Counted from the stretch's first letter, positions 8,699 through 18,654 are shown. The stretch: DNA of 64,000 nucleotides from Stutzerimonas stutzeri SDM-LAC (GCF_000235745.1 NZ_AGSX01000067.1:1-64000), one strand, 5' to 3'. The notes: generated by a model not told the origin, from the letters alone. Translations and numbers: made by a program.

Positions 8699-10131
8699 GT
8701 CGCAGCGAAACTGTCTGGATTGTCGACGATGACCGCTCCATCCGCTGGGTGTTGGAGAAAGCGCTGCAACAGGCGGGCATGACCACCGAGAGTTTCGACA
8801 GTGCCGATGGCGTACTGGCGAAGCTCGCGCGGCAACAGCCGGACGTGATCATTTCTGACATCCGCATGCCCGGCATCAGCGGCCTCGACATGCTCGCGCA
8901 GATCCGCGATCACTACCCGCGCCTGCCGGTGATCATCATGACCGCGCATTCGGACCTCGACAGTGCAGTGGCGTCCTATCAGGGCGGCGCCTTCGAGTAC
9001 CTGCCCAAGCCTTTCGACGTCGATGATGCCGTGTCCCTGGTCAAGCGCGCGAATCAGCACGCGAAGGAGCAGCAAGGCCTCAAGCCGCCAGCCGACCCGC
9101 GCCACACGACGGAGATCATTGGCGAAGCACCGGCGATGCAGGAGGTGTTCCGCGCCATTGGTCGCCTTTCCCACTCCAACATCACGGTCTTGATCAATGG
9201 CGAATCCGGCACCGGCAAAGAACTGGTCGCCCACGCCCTGCATCGCCACAGCCCGCGTTCGGCCTCGCCCTTCATTGCGCTGAACATGGCCGCGATCCCC
9301 AAGGACCTGATGGAGTCGGAGCTGTTCGGTCACGAGAAAGGCGCCTTTACCGGCGCCGCCAACCAGCGTCGCGGCCGCTTCGAGCAGGCCGATGGCGGCA
9401 CCCTGTTTCTCGACGAAATCGGCGACATGCCCGCCGACACCCAGACCCGCCTCCTGCGCGTCCTGGCGGACGGCGAGTTCTATCGAGTCGGCGGTCATAT
9501 ACCGGTCAAGGTCGACGTGCGCATCGTTGCTGCCACGCACCAGGACCTTGAAACCCTGGTTCAGGCCGGCAAGTTTCGCGAAGACCTGTTCCATCGGCTG
9601 AACGTCATTCGCATCCACATCCCCCGCCTGTCCGACCGCCGCGAAGACATCCCGACGCTGGCCGCGCATTTTCTCGCCAGTGCCGCTACTGAGCTGGCAG
9701 TCGAGACCAAGCTGCTCAAGCCTGAAACCGAGGAATACCTGCAGAACCTGCCGTGGCCAGGCAACGTCCGGCAGCTTGAGAATACATGCCGCTGGATCAC
9801 GGTAATGGCGTCCGGGCGCGAGGTGCATGTCGATGATCTGCCACCGGAGCTGCTCAATCAGCCGGCCGATGCCATGCCGTCGAACAATTGGGAGCAGGCG
9901 CTGCGCCATTGGGCCGACCTGGCGCTGACGCGGGGCCAATCGAACCTGCTCGACGAGGCGGTGCCGGAATTCGAGCGCATCATGATCGAGACCGCGCTCA
10001 AGCACACCGCCGGACGGCGCCGCGATGCGGCCCTGTTGCTAGGCTGGGGGCGGAATACCTTGACGCGCAAAATCAAGGAACTGGGCATGGGCGGAGACAG
10101 CGCGGACGAGGACGAGGGAGACGAAGGCTGA
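8695..10131 (+). CDS. ntrC: Nitrogen regulator NtrC (NR I), sigma-54 enhancer-binding protein
   Basis: A 478-residue response regulator that activates sigma-54 promoters such as glnA's. Receiver domain (1-120) with the acidic pocket VDDD (10-13), phosphoacceptor Asp55 in SDIRMPG and Lys105 in PKPF. AAA+ domain with Walker A GESGTGKE (169-176) and GAFTGA (216-221). C-terminal Fis-type helix-turn-helix in the GWGRNTLTRKIKELGM region. The start is ATG 8695, overlapping the ntrB stop; the longer open frame upstream lies inside ntrB and is not used. All key residues are present. Confidence 0.98.
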   Translation: MSRSETVWIVDDDRSIRWVLEKALQQAGMTTESFDSADGVLAKLARQQPDVIISDIRMPGISGLDMLAQIRDHYPRLPVIIMTAHSDLDSAVASYQGGAFEYLPKPFDVDDAVSLVKRANQHAKEQQGLKPPADPRHTTEIIGEAPAMQEVFRAIGRLSHSNITVLINGESGTGKELVAHALHRHSPRSASPFIALNMAAIPKDLMESELFGHEKGAFTGAANQRRGRFEQADGGTLFLDEIGDMPADTQTRLLRVLADGEFYRVGGHIPVKVDVRIVAATHQDLETLVQAGKFREDLFHRLNVIRIHIPRLSDRREDIPTLAAHFLASAATELAVETKLLKPETEEYLQNLPWPGNVRQLENTCRWITVMASGREVHVDDLPPELLNQPADAMPSNNWEQALRHWADLALTRGQSNLLDEAVPEFERIMIETALKHTAGRRRDAALLLGWGRNTLTRKIKELGMGGDSADEDEGDEG

Positions 10132-10160
10132 CCCGGCAACCGCGGTCAAACCGGCTCGCT

Positions 10161-10604
10161 TCAACGCGGCTTGATCTTGACCAGCAAGCGCCATTCGCCG
10201 TCGATCTTTTCCCCCGACCAATCGGCTACAAGCGGTCGGGTCGCCACGAAATGCAGCAGCAAACCCTTCTCCGTCGCTTGCACACGCCAACCCGCACTGG
10301 CGGCGCCCTCGATTTCAATGCGCCCGGCGTCGGCACTGCCCTTGGACTGAAAAAGCATTCCGACAGCGCCATCGACGTCCTGACTGTATAGCTCCGGCTC
10401 GCGGTTGAACCATAGCTGCAGCCCACTGGCTACCGGCACGACGCGCAACAACTCCACCGGCTCCGGCCGAAAGATGTGACCAAGGAACGAGCCGAACAAC
10501 AGCCCAAGCAACACCAGCGAGCCGAAAAAGCGCCGACGATGACGACGTAACGGATCGCCTGCCGCAGTAGAATGCCGGTCGTTTTCTGAGTCGGTGCCGC
10601 GCAT
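10161..10604 (-). CDS. Hypothetical membrane-anchored protein
   Basis: A 147-residue protein I do not recognise as a named family. The N-terminus is basic (RRHRRRFF), followed by one membrane segment (about residues 27-45, [16 protein letters not shown]). A predicted extracytoplasmic beta-rich domain of about 100 residues follows, with a tryptophan near the end ([11 protein letters not shown]). It resembles a short conserved protein found after ntrC in pseudomonads. The chosen ATG at 10604 overlaps the trmL ATG on the other strand within the bases CATG, so the two genes start head to head with no separate promoter space. A longer frame exists upstream but would run far into trmL. Confidence 0.7.
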   Translation of the reverse strand: MRGTDSENDRHSTAAGDPLRRHRRRFFGSLVLLGLLFGSFLGHIFRPEPVELLRVVPVASGLQLWFNREPELYSQDVDGAVGMLFQSKGSADAGRIEIEGAASAGWRVQATEKGLLLHFVATRPLVADWSGEKIDGEWRLLVKIKPR

Positions 10605-11064
10605 GTTCCATGTGATCCTTTTCCAGCCGGAGATTCCGCCTAATACCGGCAACATTATCAGGCTCTGCGCCAACGCCGGCTGCAGCCTGCACCTGATCGA
10701 GCCGCTGGGCTTCGAGCTGGATGACAAGCGGCTACGCCGCGCCGGGCTGGATTATCACGAGTACGCGCCGCTCAAGCGACACCCCGATCTCGACAGCTGC
10801 CTCGAGAGCCTCGGCCACCCTCGCCTGTTCGCCTTTACCACCAAGGGTTCACAGCCCTTCCATCAGGTGCAGTTCCAGCGCGGCGATGCGTTTCTGTTTG
10901 GCCCCGAGAGCCGCGGCCTGCCTCCGGAGATCCGCGATGCACTGCCGAACGAGCAACGCCTGCGTCTACCGATGCGCCCCGACAGCCGCAGCCTGAACCT
11001 GTCCAACACCGTTGCCGTCGCCGTTTACGAGGCCTGGCGTCAGCTGGATTTCGCGCTGCAATAG
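10603..11064 (+). CDS. trmL: tRNA (cytidine/uridine-2'-O-)-methyltransferase TrmL
   Basis: A 153-residue SPOUT-fold enzyme that methylates the 2'-OH of the wobble base (position 34) of tRNA-Leu isoacceptors. Conserved stretches are [20 protein letters not shown] near the start, [20 protein letters not shown] and the trefoil-knot SAM site [20 protein letters not shown]. The start is ATG 10603, which matches the family length; an in-frame GTG at 10594 is possible but less likely. The hairpin 11072-11088 (GGTGC / GCACC) just past the stop may help end transcription, though it lacks a T tract. Confidence 0.95.
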   Translation: MFHVILFQPEIPPNTGNIIRLCANAGCSLHLIEPLGFELDDKRLRRAGLDYHEYAPLKRHPDLDSCLESLGHPRLFAFTTKGSQPFHQVQFQRGDAFLFGPESRGLPPEIRDALPNEQRLRLPMRPDSRSLNLSNTVAVAVYEAWRQLDFALQ

Positions 11065-11230
11065 GCAGCCCGGTGCATATTTAGCACCCATGCTGCTGTG
11101 CACATAGCTCATCGCCCCGCGCCATCGGCGCCGACGCCAGCGGCTGGCAAGGTGCCGCCGACGATCTCACCCACTGATCCGCGCCGATAGGCAGTACAGG
11201 GCGTCGGGGGGACGCGAATCCCGAACGCCG

Positions 11231-11259
11231 GTTGAAATGCGTGGCAGCGTCCCCCATAT
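11231..11259 (+). promoter_or_regulatory. Sigma-32 (heat-shock) promoter of hslVU
   Basis: GTTGAAA (11231-11237) and CCCCATAT (11252-11259) match the RpoH elements CTTGAA and CCCCATNT with 15 bases between GAA and CCCC. This agrees with hslVU being heat-shock genes. It lies across an upstream in-frame ATG at 11237, which supports the downstream TTG as the real hslV start. Confidence 0.8.
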
Positions 11260-11305
11260 CAACCGCATTCGGGCATTCATCGCCCCGCTGCGTGGAGATT
11301 TTCCT

Positions 11306-11842
11306 TTGACCACCATCGTTTCAGTGCGCCGCAACGGCAAAGTCGTCATGGGCGGCGACGGCCAGGTTTCCCTCGGCAACACCGTCATGAAAGGCAACGC
11401 CAAGAAGGTTCGGCGCCTGTATCACGGCCAGGTCCTGGCCGGATTCGCGGGTGCCACCGCAGACGCCTTCACCCTGTTCGAGCGCTTCGAGGGCCAGCTG
11501 GAAAAACACCAGGGCCACCTGGTGCGCGCCGCTGTGGAGCTGGCCAAGGACTGGCGGACCGACCGTTCGCTGAGCCGTCTCGAGGCCATGCTCGCCGTCG
11601 CCAACAAGGATGCCTCGCTGATCATCACCGGCAACGGCGACGTGGTGCAGCCCGAGGACGACCTGATCGCCATGGGCTCCGGCGGTGGTTTCGCCCAGGC
11701 CGCCGCCATGGCGCTGATGCGCAAGGGCGGCGACGACATGAGCGCGCAGGAAATCGCCGAGACGGCGCTGAACATTGCCGGCAGCATCTGCGTCTTCACC
11801 AATCAGAATCTCACCATCGAGGAGCTCGACAGCGCGAACTGA
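11306..11842 (+). CDS. hslV: ATP-dependent protease proteolytic subunit HslV (ClpQ)
   Basis: A 178-residue peptidase that forms a double hexamer degrading misfolded proteins with HslU. After removal of the first residue the catalytic threonine is Thr2 in (M)[19 protein letters not shown]. The [16 protein letters not shown] and [14 protein letters not shown] signatures are present. TTG at 11306 is chosen because it exposes Thr2, has GGAG at 11294-11297 and gives the usual length; the longer frame from 11237 would bury the catalytic threonine. hslU follows 28 bases on. Confidence 0.96.
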   Translation: MTTIVSVRRNGKVVMGGDGQVSLGNTVMKGNAKKVRRLYHGQVLAGFAGATADAFTLFERFEGQLEKHQGHLVRAAVELAKDWRTDRSLSRLEAMLAVANKDASLIITGNGDVVQPEDDLIAMGSGGGFAQAAAMALMRKGGDDMSAQEIAETALNIAGSICVFTNQNLTIEELDSAN

Positions 11843-11870
11843 TCGCCCTCGAGCCCCGGAGTACCGCACC

Positions 11871-13214
11871 ATGTCCATGACGCCCCGCGAGATCGTCCAC
11901 GAACTCAACCGCCACATCATCGGCCAGGACGACGCCAAGCGTGCCGTCGCCATCGCCCTGCGCAACCGCTGGCGGCGCATGCAGCTGTCCGCCGAGCTGC
12001 GCCCGGAAGTCACCCCGAAGAACATCCTGATGATCGGCCCGACCGGCGTCGGCAAGACCGAAATCGCCCGTCGCCTGGCCAAGCTGGCGAACGCGCCGTT
12101 TATCAAGGTGGAAGCGACCAAGTTCACCGAAGTCGGCTACGTCGGCCGCGACGTGGAGTCGATCATCCGCGATCTCGCCGATGCTGCCCTGAAAATGCTG
12201 CGTGAACAGGAAGTAGTGAAGATGCGCCATCGCGCCGAGGACGCCGCTGAAGAGCGCATCCTCGACGCATTGCTGCCCCAGGCACGCCCAGCGGGATTCG
12301 GCGACGAGCCGGTGCAGAGCACCGACTCCAACACTCGCCAGCTGTTTCGCAAGCGGCTGCGCGAAGGCCAGCTGGATGACAAGGAAATCGATATCGAAGT
12401 CGCCGAGAGCCCGGCTGGCGTCGAAATCATGGCCCCGCCCGGCATGGAGGAGATGACCAATCAGTTGCAGAACCTGTTCTCCAACATGGGCAAGGGCAAG
12501 AAGAAAAGCCGCAAGCTGAAGATCAAGGACGCGCTCAAGCTGGTACGCGACGAGGAAGCCGCGCGCCTGGTCAACGAGGAAGAACTCAAGGCCCGCGCGC
12601 TCGAAGCGGTGGAGCAGCACGGTATCGTCTTCATCGACGAGATCGACAAGGTTGCCAAGCGCGGCAACACCGGTGGCGCCGATGTGTCCCGCGAAGGCGT
12701 TCAGCGCGATCTGCTGCCACTGATCGAAGGCAGCACGGTCAACACCAAGCTGGGGATGGTCAAGACCGACCACATCCTGTTCATTGCCAGCGGTGCCTTC
12801 CACCTGTCCAAACCCAGTGATCTGGTACCGGAACTCCAGGGTCGCCTACCGATCCGCGTCGAGCTCAAGGCCTTGTCGCCGGAAGACTTCGAACGCATCC
12901 TCACCGAACCGCATGCCTCGCTCACCGAGCAGTATCGCGAGTTGCTGAAGACCGAGGGGCTGGGCATCGAATTCACCGATGACGGCATCAAGCGCCTGGC
13001 GCAGATCGCCTGGCAGGTCAACGAGAAGACCGAGAACATCGGCGCTCGCCGCTTGCACACACTGCTCGAGCGGCTATTGGAAGAGGTATCGTTCAGCGCT
13101 GGCGACCTGGCCGGCCAGCAGAACGGCGAACCGATCCGCATCGATACCGCCTACGTCAACAGCCACCTCGGCGAACTGGCCGAAGACGAAGACCTGTCGC
13201 GCTACATTCTGTAA
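11871..13214 (+). CDS. hslU: HslU ATPase subunit of the HslVU protease
   Basis: A 447-residue AAA+ unfoldase that feeds substrates to HslV. Motifs: Walker A GPTGVGKT (56-63), the pore loop GYVGRD (from 89), a long inserted I-domain (about 110-240), Walker [11 protein letters not shown] and the sensor-2 region NIGARRLHT. The C-terminus [10 protein letters not shown] is the tail that docks into HslV. The start ATG 11871 has GGAG at 11858-11861. It is co-transcribed with hslV from the heat-shock promoter. Confidence 0.98.
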   Translation: MSMTPREIVHELNRHIIGQDDAKRAVAIALRNRWRRMQLSAELRPEVTPKNILMIGPTGVGKTEIARRLAKLANAPFIKVEATKFTEVGYVGRDVESIIRDLADAALKMLREQEVVKMRHRAEDAAEERILDALLPQARPAGFGDEPVQSTDSNTRQLFRKRLREGQLDDKEIDIEVAESPAGVEIMAPPGMEEMTNQLQNLFSNMGKGKKKSRKLKIKDALKLVRDEEAARLVNEEELKARALEAVEQHGIVFIDEIDKVAKRGNTGGADVSREGVQRDLLPLIEGSTVNTKLGMVKTDHILFIASGAFHLSKPSDLVPELQGRLPIRVELKALSPEDFERILTEPHASLTEQYRELLKTEGLGIEFTDDGIKRLAQIAWQVNEKTENIGARRLHTLLERLLEEVSFSAGDLAGQQNGEPIRIDTAYVNSHLGELAEDEDLSRYIL

Positions 13215-13291
13215 AGCAGCTGGACGCTGGAAGCCTGTCGCTGAACGTAGAAGCGCTGGCTTCAAGCTTCAAATTCCGACGGAGCAGGCCC

Positions 13292-13666
13292 ATGCGTATC
13301 CCCACCGCGATCAAGCTACACAAGGCATCGAAAACGCTGGAGCTGGAGTACGGTTCGGAGCAGCGCTACGTGCTAACCGCCGAATTTCTGCGTGTGCACT
13401 CCCCCTCCGCCGAAGTGCAGGGCCATGGCAATCCGATCTTGCAGACCGGCAAGATCAACGTTGCACTCGATGGCATCGAGCCAGCCGGGCAATACGCGCT
13501 GAAGTTGATCTTCAGCGACGGCCACGACAGCGGACTGTATACCTGGGATTACCTGCACCATCTGGCCGTCGATCATCAACAACTGTGGGCCGATTACCTC
13601 GCTGCGCTGGCCACCGCGGGGCAGTCTCGAGACCCGGACATCTCGCCAGTGAAGATGATGCTCTAA
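13292..13666 (+). CDS. DUF971 protein (gamma-butyrobetaine hydroxylase-like N-terminal domain)
   Basis: A 124-residue single-domain protein. The domain also caps gamma-butyrobetaine hydroxylases and occurs next to iron-sulfur carriers, so an iron-sulfur role has been proposed; its function is not settled. Visible features are LHKASKTLELEYGS, LTAEFLRVHSPSAEVQGHG and the DGHDSGLYTWDYLHHL block near residue 70-90. Pseudomonads carry it directly after hslU, as here. The 77-base gap from hslU holds a short low-complexity repeat of the GCTGGAAGC type. Confidence 0.88.
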   Translation: MRIPTAIKLHKASKTLELEYGSEQRYVLTAEFLRVHSPSAEVQGHGNPILQTGKINVALDGIEPAGQYALKLIFSDGHDSGLYTWDYLHHLAVDHQQLWADYLAALATAGQSRDPDISPVKMML

Positions 13667-13683
13667 AGACCGATCCTAGGGCG

Positions 13684-13764
13684 CTGGTCGGGTGAATCGC
13701 GACTCATCGATCCACCGGCAGGTATCACGGCGGATGTAAAAAACCACATCCACCTTACGACCAG
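13684..13764. repeat. Imperfect 81-bp palindromic element at the missing pha locus
   Basis: The outer arms CTGGTCG (13684-13690) and CGACCAG (13758-13764) are exact inverted repeats. Next inwards GGTG (13691-13694) can pair with CACC (13751-13754). An inner hairpin GGATGT (13732-13737) / ACATCC (13746-13751) surrounds an A-rich loop. It resembles small dispersed palindromic repeats of pseudomonads, but copy number cannot be judged from one window. Confidence 0.45.
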
Positions 13765-13771
13765 GCCCGCG

Positions 13772-14050
13772 TCAGGCTGCCAGCGCCTTGTCCAGGGCTC
13801 GCTCGATCTGCGCCTGAACGCTGGCGCCCATGGCCGACATGAGCAGGCCGAGATTGAGCAACACACGGACCCGGTCTTCCTCCACCTCGATACGCCCGTC
13901 CGCGCCGCTGCGGCGCACTTCCAGTACGTCACCCTTCCACTCGCAGCGCACGCCGAAATCGCGTTCCAGCTTCGCCGCCAGCTGCTCCGCCTTCTCACGC
14001 GCGGCGTCCCGGCCAAGGCTGTGGTTGCGCTCGACGATGATGCGGGCCAT
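13772..14050 (-). CDS. Polyhydroxyalkanoic acid system family protein (PHA_gran_rgn)
   Basis: A 92-residue protein of the PHA_gran_rgn / TIGR02610 type. Visible blocks are IIVERNHSLGRDAAREKAEQLA at the N-terminus and VEEDRVRVLLNLGLLMSAMG in the second half. Family members are usually encoded next to phasin and PHA synthase genes and are thought to act at granules, but no PHA synthase, depolymerase or phasin gene is in this window. In remembered P. aeruginosa order it sits between phaI and ubiE; here it is between the DUF971 gene and ubiE. It may be a survivor of a deleted locus or may serve PHA genes located elsewhere. Confidence 0.82.
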   Translation of the reverse strand: MARIIVERNHSLGRDAAREKAEQLAAKLERDFGVRCEWKGDVLEVRRSGADGRIEVEEDRVRVLLNLGLLMSAMGASVQAQIERALDKALAA

Positions 14051-14223
14051 GGCAACTCCTGACTGCTGTTAAAAAAGGCGCGCACTATAGCAGTTGCGGA
14101 GTCTGAGCCAGCTGTTGGGCCGCCTCCGCCAGCCATGGGCTGCGCTGACTTGCCGCTCGCGGCTTGGCGCTCAAGGATGCTTTTAGGTTTAGAATGCCGG
14201 CACATTCTTCCGGTGAAAGTGAC

Positions 14224-14994
14224 ATGACCGATCCCCGCAAAGAGCGTGACGCAGAAGCCACCACCCACTTCGGCTACAAGAACGTGCCGGAGAGCGAAAA
14301 AGCGCAGAAGGTGGCAGAGGTATTTCATTCTGTAGCCGCCAAATACGACCTGATGAACGACCTGATGTCCGGCGGCGTGCATCGCCTCTGGAAGCGCTTC
14401 ACCATCGAGCTGTCTGGCGTGCGCCACGGCAACCGCGTGCTGGATATCGCCGGCGGCACCGGCGATCTGGCGCGCCAGTTCTCACGCATCGTCGGCCCGA
14501 CCGGCGAAGTGGTGCTGGCCGATATCAACGCGTCAATGCTCAAGGTCGGCCGTGACCGCCTGCTCGACAAGGGCGTGGCCGGCAACGTGAAGTTCGTCCA
14601 GGCCGACGCCGAGAAGCTGCCGTTCCCGGACAACCACTTCGACGTGGTCACCATCGCCTTCGGCCTGCGTAACGTGACGCACAAGGAAGATGCCATCGCA
14701 TCCATGCTGCGCGTACTCAAGCCCGGCGGACGGCTGTTGGTACTGGAATTCTCCAAACCGACCAATCCGCTGTTCTCGAAAGCCTACGACGCCTACTCGT
14801 TCAGCCTGTTGCCGATGATGGGCAAGCTGATCACCAACGATTCCGAGAGCTACCGCTACCTGGCCGAGTCGATCCGCATGCATCCGGACCAGGAAACGCT
14901 GAAGGGCATGATGGCCGACGCCGGCTTCGAGCGCGTCACCTACCACAACATGACCGGCGGCATCGTCGCCCTGCATCGCGGCATCAAGCCCTGA
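14224..14994 (+). CDS. ubiE: Ubiquinone/menaquinone biosynthesis C-methyltransferase UbiE
   Basis: A 256-residue SAM-dependent enzyme that methylates the benzoquinone ring in ubiquinone synthesis (and demethylmenaquinone where present). Motif [13 protein letters not shown] lies at about 72-83; the signatures [35 protein letters not shown] and [15 protein letters not shown] are present. The start ATG 14224 gives the normal MTDPRKERD-type N-terminus. The stop overlaps the ubiJ start by one base (TGATG). Confidence 0.98.
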   Translation: MTDPRKERDAEATTHFGYKNVPESEKAQKVAEVFHSVAAKYDLMNDLMSGGVHRLWKRFTIELSGVRHGNRVLDIAGGTGDLARQFSRIVGPTGEVVLADINASMLKVGRDRLLDKGVAGNVKFVQADAEKLPFPDNHFDVVTIAFGLRNVTHKEDAIASMLRVLKPGGRLLVLEFSKPTNPLFSKAYDAYSFSLLPMMGKLITNDSESYRYLAESIRMHPDQETLKGMMADAGFERVTYHNMTGGIVALHRGIKP

Positions 14995-15617
14995 TGCTGC
15001 GCGCCGCCCTGCTGGCCGGTGCTGAGCGCGGCCTCAACCGAGTTCTGCGTCTGGATCCGACCGCCCTGCCGCGGCTGGCCAGGCTCAGTGGCCGGATCAT
15101 CGAAGTGGATTGCACGGCACCGGCGTGGAAACTGTTCATCCTGGCCGATGCCGATGGCCTGCGGTTAGCAACGCAATGGGGCAGTGAGCCGGATTGCCGC
15201 CTGCGCGCTTCCGCCACGGACCTGCTGCGCCTGGCGACCAGCCGCAACAAGACGGCCATCCTGCATGGCCCGAATGTCGAAATCGACGGCGACAGCGGCG
15301 TGCTGTTGAACCTCGCCGAAGTTCTGCAGGATCTCGAGCTGGACTGGGAATACGAGGTATCGCGCTGGCTGGGGCCGGTCGGCGCGCATCTGCTCGGTTC
15401 CGGCGCGCGGAGCCAATCCACCTGGTTGCGGCAGACTGCCGACAGCCTGCAGCAGAACCTGGCCGAATACCTCAGCGAAGAATCACGCACCCTGATCGGC
15501 ACAGCCGAGGCTGAAACGCGCTTCGCTGAGCTCGACCGCCTCAAGCTCGACCTCGACCGACTCGAAGCCCGCATCGAGCGGCTCACCCACTCCCAGAAAC
15601 CAGACCGATCCGAATGA
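14994..15617 (+). CDS. ubiJ: Ubiquinone biosynthesis accessory factor UbiJ (SCP2 domain)
   Basis: A 207-residue accessory protein. The N-terminal SCP2-like lipid-binding fold (about 10-110) is thought to hold hydrophobic ubiquinone intermediates for the Ubi complex. The C-terminus is a charged coiled coil (about 170-203, [20 protein letters not shown]). It lies between ubiE and ubiB with overlapping starts and stops on both sides, the standard ubiEJB arrangement. Confidence 0.93.
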   Translation: MLRAALLAGAERGLNRVLRLDPTALPRLARLSGRIIEVDCTAPAWKLFILADADGLRLATQWGSEPDCRLRASATDLLRLATSRNKTAILHGPNVEIDGDSGVLLNLAEVLQDLELDWEYEVSRWLGPVGAHLLGSGARSQSTWLRQTADSLQQNLAEYLSEESRTLIGTAEAETRFAELDRLKLDLDRLEARIERLTHSQKPDRSE

Positions 15618-17224
15618 AGCTGTTCGCCGCGGCCCGCCGCCTGTTTCGCATCCTGCTGGTGGTGATCCGCTACCGCCTGGACGACATTATTCTAGATCTG
15701 CCGATGCCGTGGTGGCTGCGCACAACCAGTTACCTGCTGCCATGGCGATGGCTGCCGCGCCGGCGCACCGAACTCTCGCGAGGAGCGCGTCTGCGCCTGG
15801 CGCTGGAAGGGCTGGGGCCGATCTTCATCAAGTTCGGCCAGATTCTTTCGACCCGCCGCGACTTGCTGCCGCTGGATATCGCCGAAGAGCTGGCCATGCT
15901 TCAGGATCGGGTACCGCCGTTCGACTCCGCAGTCGCCACGGCACTCATCGAGCGCGAGCTCGGTGCGCCGGTCGGCGAGGTGTTCGCGCGGTTCGACAGC
16001 AAGCCGCTGGCGTCCGCCTCGGTCGCCCAGGTGCATGCGGCCAGATTGCGCAGCGGCGAAGAAGTCGTGGTGAAAGTCGTGCGGCCGAATCTGCGCCCGA
16101 TCATCAGCCAGGACATTGCCTGGTTATTCCTGCTGGCGAAGACGGCCGAACGCGCCTCCAACGAGGCGCGCCGCCTGCATCTCGTGGAAGTGGTCGACGA
16201 CTACGCCAAGACCATCTACGACGAGCTCGATCTGCTGCGCGAAGCGGCCAACGCCAGCCAGCTCAAGCGCAACTTCCAAGGCTCGCCGCTGCTCTACGTC
16301 CCGCAGGTTTACTGGGATTACTGTCGCCCGCAGGTGCTGGTGATGGAGCGCATCTACGGCGTGCCGGTGACTGACATGAAGCGCCTGGCCGAGCAGCGCA
16401 CGGACATGAAACAGCTGGCCGAGCGCGGTGTGGAGATCTTCTTCACCCAGGTCTTCCGTGACAGCTTCTTCCATGCCGACATGCACCCCGGCAACATTTT
16501 CGTCAGCACGCACCAGCCGTGGAATCCGCAGTACATCGCGGTCGACTTCGGCATTGTCGGCAGCCTTACACCGGAAGATCAGGATTACTTGGCGCGCAAC
16601 CTGATGGCCTTCTTCAAGCGTGACTACCGCAAGGTGGCGCAGCTGCACATCGACTCGGGGTGGGTGCCGGCAGAGACCAAGGTCAACGAATTCGAGGCGG
16701 CGATCCGTACCGTTTGCGAGCCGATCTTCGAGAAGCCGTTGAAGGACATCTCCTTCGGCCAGTTGCTGGTGCGCCTGTTCCAGGTTGCCCGTCGCTTCAA
16801 CATGGAGGTCCAGCCGCAGCTGGTGTTGTTGCAGAAGACGCTGCTCAACATCGAAGGCCTGGGCCGCGAGCTGTACCCGGAGCTCGATCTGTGGACCACC
16901 GGCCAGCCGTACCTTGAACGCTGGATGCGCGAGCGCATGAGTCCCAAGCAGCTGCTGAAGAATGCCCAGGCGCAGATCGAGCAGTTGCCGCATCTTGCCG
17001 GGATGACCCGCGAGCTGCTCGAGCGAATGTCCGGACCCCATGCGAATAACCCGCCGCCGCCCTGGCGCGAGCACCATCACCACTGGCCATTGCGCCTGGT
17101 TGGCGCTGCGTTGCTAGCCGGGGGCGCCACGCTGGCGGCGGCCGCTGAAAGCCTTTCCGCGCTGGCCACCTGGCCTGCCTGGTTGATGCTGGCAGCCGGC
17201 ATCTACATCGTGGTACGCCGATAG
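15614..17224 (+). CDS. ubiB: Ubiquinone biosynthesis kinase-like protein UbiB
   Basis: A 536-residue atypical kinase/ATPase of the ABC1/ADCK family needed for aerobic ubiquinone synthesis. Visible features are the KxGQ motif as KFGQ (73-76), the alanine-rich nucleotide loop [13 protein letters not shown], the VVKVVRP lysine region, a [10 protein letters not shown] catalytic loop and the AVDFGIVG metal-binding stretch. Two membrane helices lie at the C-terminus (about 493-534). The start overlaps the ubiJ stop (ATGA). The length matches the family. Confidence 0.97.
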   Translation: MKLFAAARRLFRILLVVIRYRLDDIILDLPMPWWLRTTSYLLPWRWLPRRRTELSRGARLRLALEGLGPIFIKFGQILSTRRDLLPLDIAEELAMLQDRVPPFDSAVATALIERELGAPVGEVFARFDSKPLASASVAQVHAARLRSGEEVVVKVVRPNLRPIISQDIAWLFLLAKTAERASNEARRLHLVEVVDDYAKTIYDELDLLREAANASQLKRNFQGSPLLYVPQVYWDYCRPQVLVMERIYGVPVTDMKRLAEQRTDMKQLAERGVEIFFTQVFRDSFFHADMHPGNIFVSTHQPWNPQYIAVDFGIVGSLTPEDQDYLARNLMAFFKRDYRKVAQLHIDSGWVPAETKVNEFEAAIRTVCEPIFEKPLKDISFGQLLVRLFQVARRFNMEVQPQLVLLQKTLLNIEGLGRELYPELDLWTTGQPYLERWMRERMSPKQLLKNAQAQIEQLPHLAGMTRELLERMSGPHANNPPPPWREHHHHWPLRLVGAALLAGGATLAAAAESLSALATWPAWLMLAAGIYIVVRR

Positions 17225-17273
17225 CCAGCGGTCGGGCAGGCTGGCACACTGCGCGTACAGAGTGGAGAATTCG

Positions 17274-17669
17274 ATGAACTGGCTGGACCAAATCAACTGG
17301 AACGAAGACGGGCTGGTACCGGCGATCGCCCAGGACCATCAAACCGGGCGCATCCTGATGATGGCCTGGATGAACCGCGAAGCGCTGGAGCTGACCGCTG
17401 CGGAGCACCGCGCCATCTATTGGTCACGTTCGCGCGGCAAGCTGTGGCGCAAGGGCGAAGAATCCGGCCACGTGCAAAAGCTCCACGAGCTGCGCCTGGA
17501 CTGTGATGCCGACGTGATCGTGCTGCTGGTCGAGCAAGTCGGCGGCATCGCCTGTCATACCGGTCGCGAAAGCTGCTTCTACCGGGTCTTCGAGAATGGC
17601 GATTGGAAGGCCGTCGAACCGGTTCTAAAGGACCCGCGCGCGATATACGCGGAGCACGCACATGAGTGA
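17274..17669 (+). CDS. hisI: Phosphoribosyl-AMP cyclohydrolase
   Basis: A 131-residue zinc enzyme for the third step of histidine synthesis, opening the adenine ring of PR-AMP. The [11 protein letters not shown] and [17 protein letters not shown] blocks are present, as are the metal cysteines in DCDAD and [15 protein letters not shown]. The start ATG 17274 has GGAG at 17264-17267. It is a separate single-function HisI, and its 3' end overlaps hisE by 8 bases. Confidence 0.97.
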   Translation: MNWLDQINWNEDGLVPAIAQDHQTGRILMMAWMNREALELTAAEHRAIYWSRSRGKLWRKGEESGHVQKLHELRLDCDADVIVLLVEQVGGIACHTGRESCFYRVFENGDWKAVEPVLKDPRAIYAEHAHE

Positions 17670-17994
17670 TACTTTTTCCCGTCTGGCCGAGGTGCTGGAA
17701 GCCCGCAAAGGCGCCGCGGCAGACAGTTCCTATGTCGCCAGCCTCTACCACAAGGGACTCAACAAGATTCTCGAAAAGGTCGGCGAAGAGTCGGTGGAAA
17801 CCATACTGGCAGCCAAGGATGCTGCAGCCAGCGGAGACGCCAGCGACCTGATCTACGAAACCGCCGACCTCTGGTTTCACAGCCTGGTGATGCTGGCCGC
17901 ACTGGACCAGCACCCCCAGGCGGTGCTGGACGAATTGGACCGGCGTTTCGGTCTCTCTGGGCATGCGGAAAAAGCCGCTCGCCCACAATCCTGA
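17662..17994 (+). CDS. hisE: Phosphoribosyl-ATP pyrophosphatase
   Basis: A 110-residue all-alpha enzyme for the second histidine step, cutting pyrophosphate from PR-ATP. Signature stretches are [21 protein letters not shown] and the acidic [13 protein letters not shown] metal site. It overlaps hisI, so the two steps are translated together, and it precedes tatA by 24 bases. A hisIE pair inside a ubi-tat block is normal for pseudomonads. Confidence 0.96.
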   Translation: MSDTFSRLAEVLEARKGAAADSSYVASLYHKGLNKILEKVGEESVETILAAKDAAASGDASDLIYETADLWFHSLVMLAALDQHPQAVLDELDRRFGLSGHAEKAARPQS

Positions 17995-18018
17995 TAAACA
18001 ACTCTGGAGTACTGCAGC

Positions 18019-18249
18019 ATGGGTTTTGGTGGAATCAGCGTCTGGCAACTCCTGATCGTTCTGCTCATCGTGGTCATGCTTTTTGGCACCAAGCGCCTCA
18101 AGGGTTTGGGCTCGGATCTCGGCGATGCGATCAAGGGGTTCCGCAAGTCCATGGGCACCGATGAGGAAAAACCCGGTGTCGAGGAGAAACAGAACCACAC
18201 CATCGATGCCGAGGCCCGCAAGGTCGAAGAACCGACGAAGAAGAACTGA
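18019..18249 (+). CDS. tatA: Sec-independent translocase subunit TatA
   Basis: A 76-residue pore-forming subunit of the twin-arginine translocase, which exports folded proteins. One N-terminal membrane helix (about 6-21, [18 protein letters not shown]) is followed by the [14 protein letters not shown] hinge and amphipathic helix, then a polar charged tail. A GGAG site precedes the ATG. It is the first gene of tatABC and is followed after 6 bases by tatB. Confidence 0.95.
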   Translation: MGFGGISVWQLLIVLLIVVMLFGTKRLKGLGSDLGDAIKGFRKSMGTDEEKPGVEEKQNHTIDAEARKVEEPTKKN

Positions 18250-18255
18250 GGCGCC

Positions 18256-18654
18256 ATGTTCGATATCGGTTTCACCGAACTGCTGCTGATCGGCCTGGTT
18301 GCGCTGTTCGTACTTGGCCCGGAGCGCCTGCCCGGTGCCGTGCGTACAGCTGGCCTGTGGATCGGGCGTGCCAAGCGAAGCTTCGCCAACATCAAATCCG
18401 AGGTTGAGCGCGAAATCGGCGCCGACGAGATTCGTCGGCAGCTGCACAACGAGCGCATCCTCGACCTTGAGCGGGAAATGAAGCAGAGCATCATGCCCAG
18501 TTCGCCCAGTTCGCCCAGCGCGAACAGCACGCCGTCCCCGCAATCGGCCACACCGCCGCCAGATGCCAGCCATCTTGAAACGGCAGCGCCTGCCGAAGCC
18601 AAACCCGCCGACACGGCCCCCGTACCCCGCCCGGACAAATCGCCTGAGCCATGA
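18256..18654 (+). CDS. tatB: Sec-independent translocase subunit TatB
   Basis: A 132-residue subunit that works with TatC in recognising twin-arginine signal peptides. The N-terminal [25 protein letters not shown] block is diagnostic and is followed by an amphipathic helix. The last 50 residues or so are low-complexity, with a short SSPSSPSAN-type repeat and many prolines and alanines; this part is poorly conserved in the family. The stop overlaps the tatC start (ATGA). Confidence 0.95.
   Translation: MFDIGFTELLLIGLVALFVLGPERLPGAVRTAGLWIGRAKRSFANIKSEVEREIGADEIRRQLHNERILDLEREMKQSIMPSSPSSPSANSTPSPQSATPPPDASHLETAAPAEAKPADTAPVPRPDKSPEP

Noticed and set aside
11072-11088. GGTGC-N7-GCACC as another NtrC site
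   Set aside because: The half-sites are in the wrong order (GGTGC first) and the spacer is wrong; it is a hairpin after trmL.
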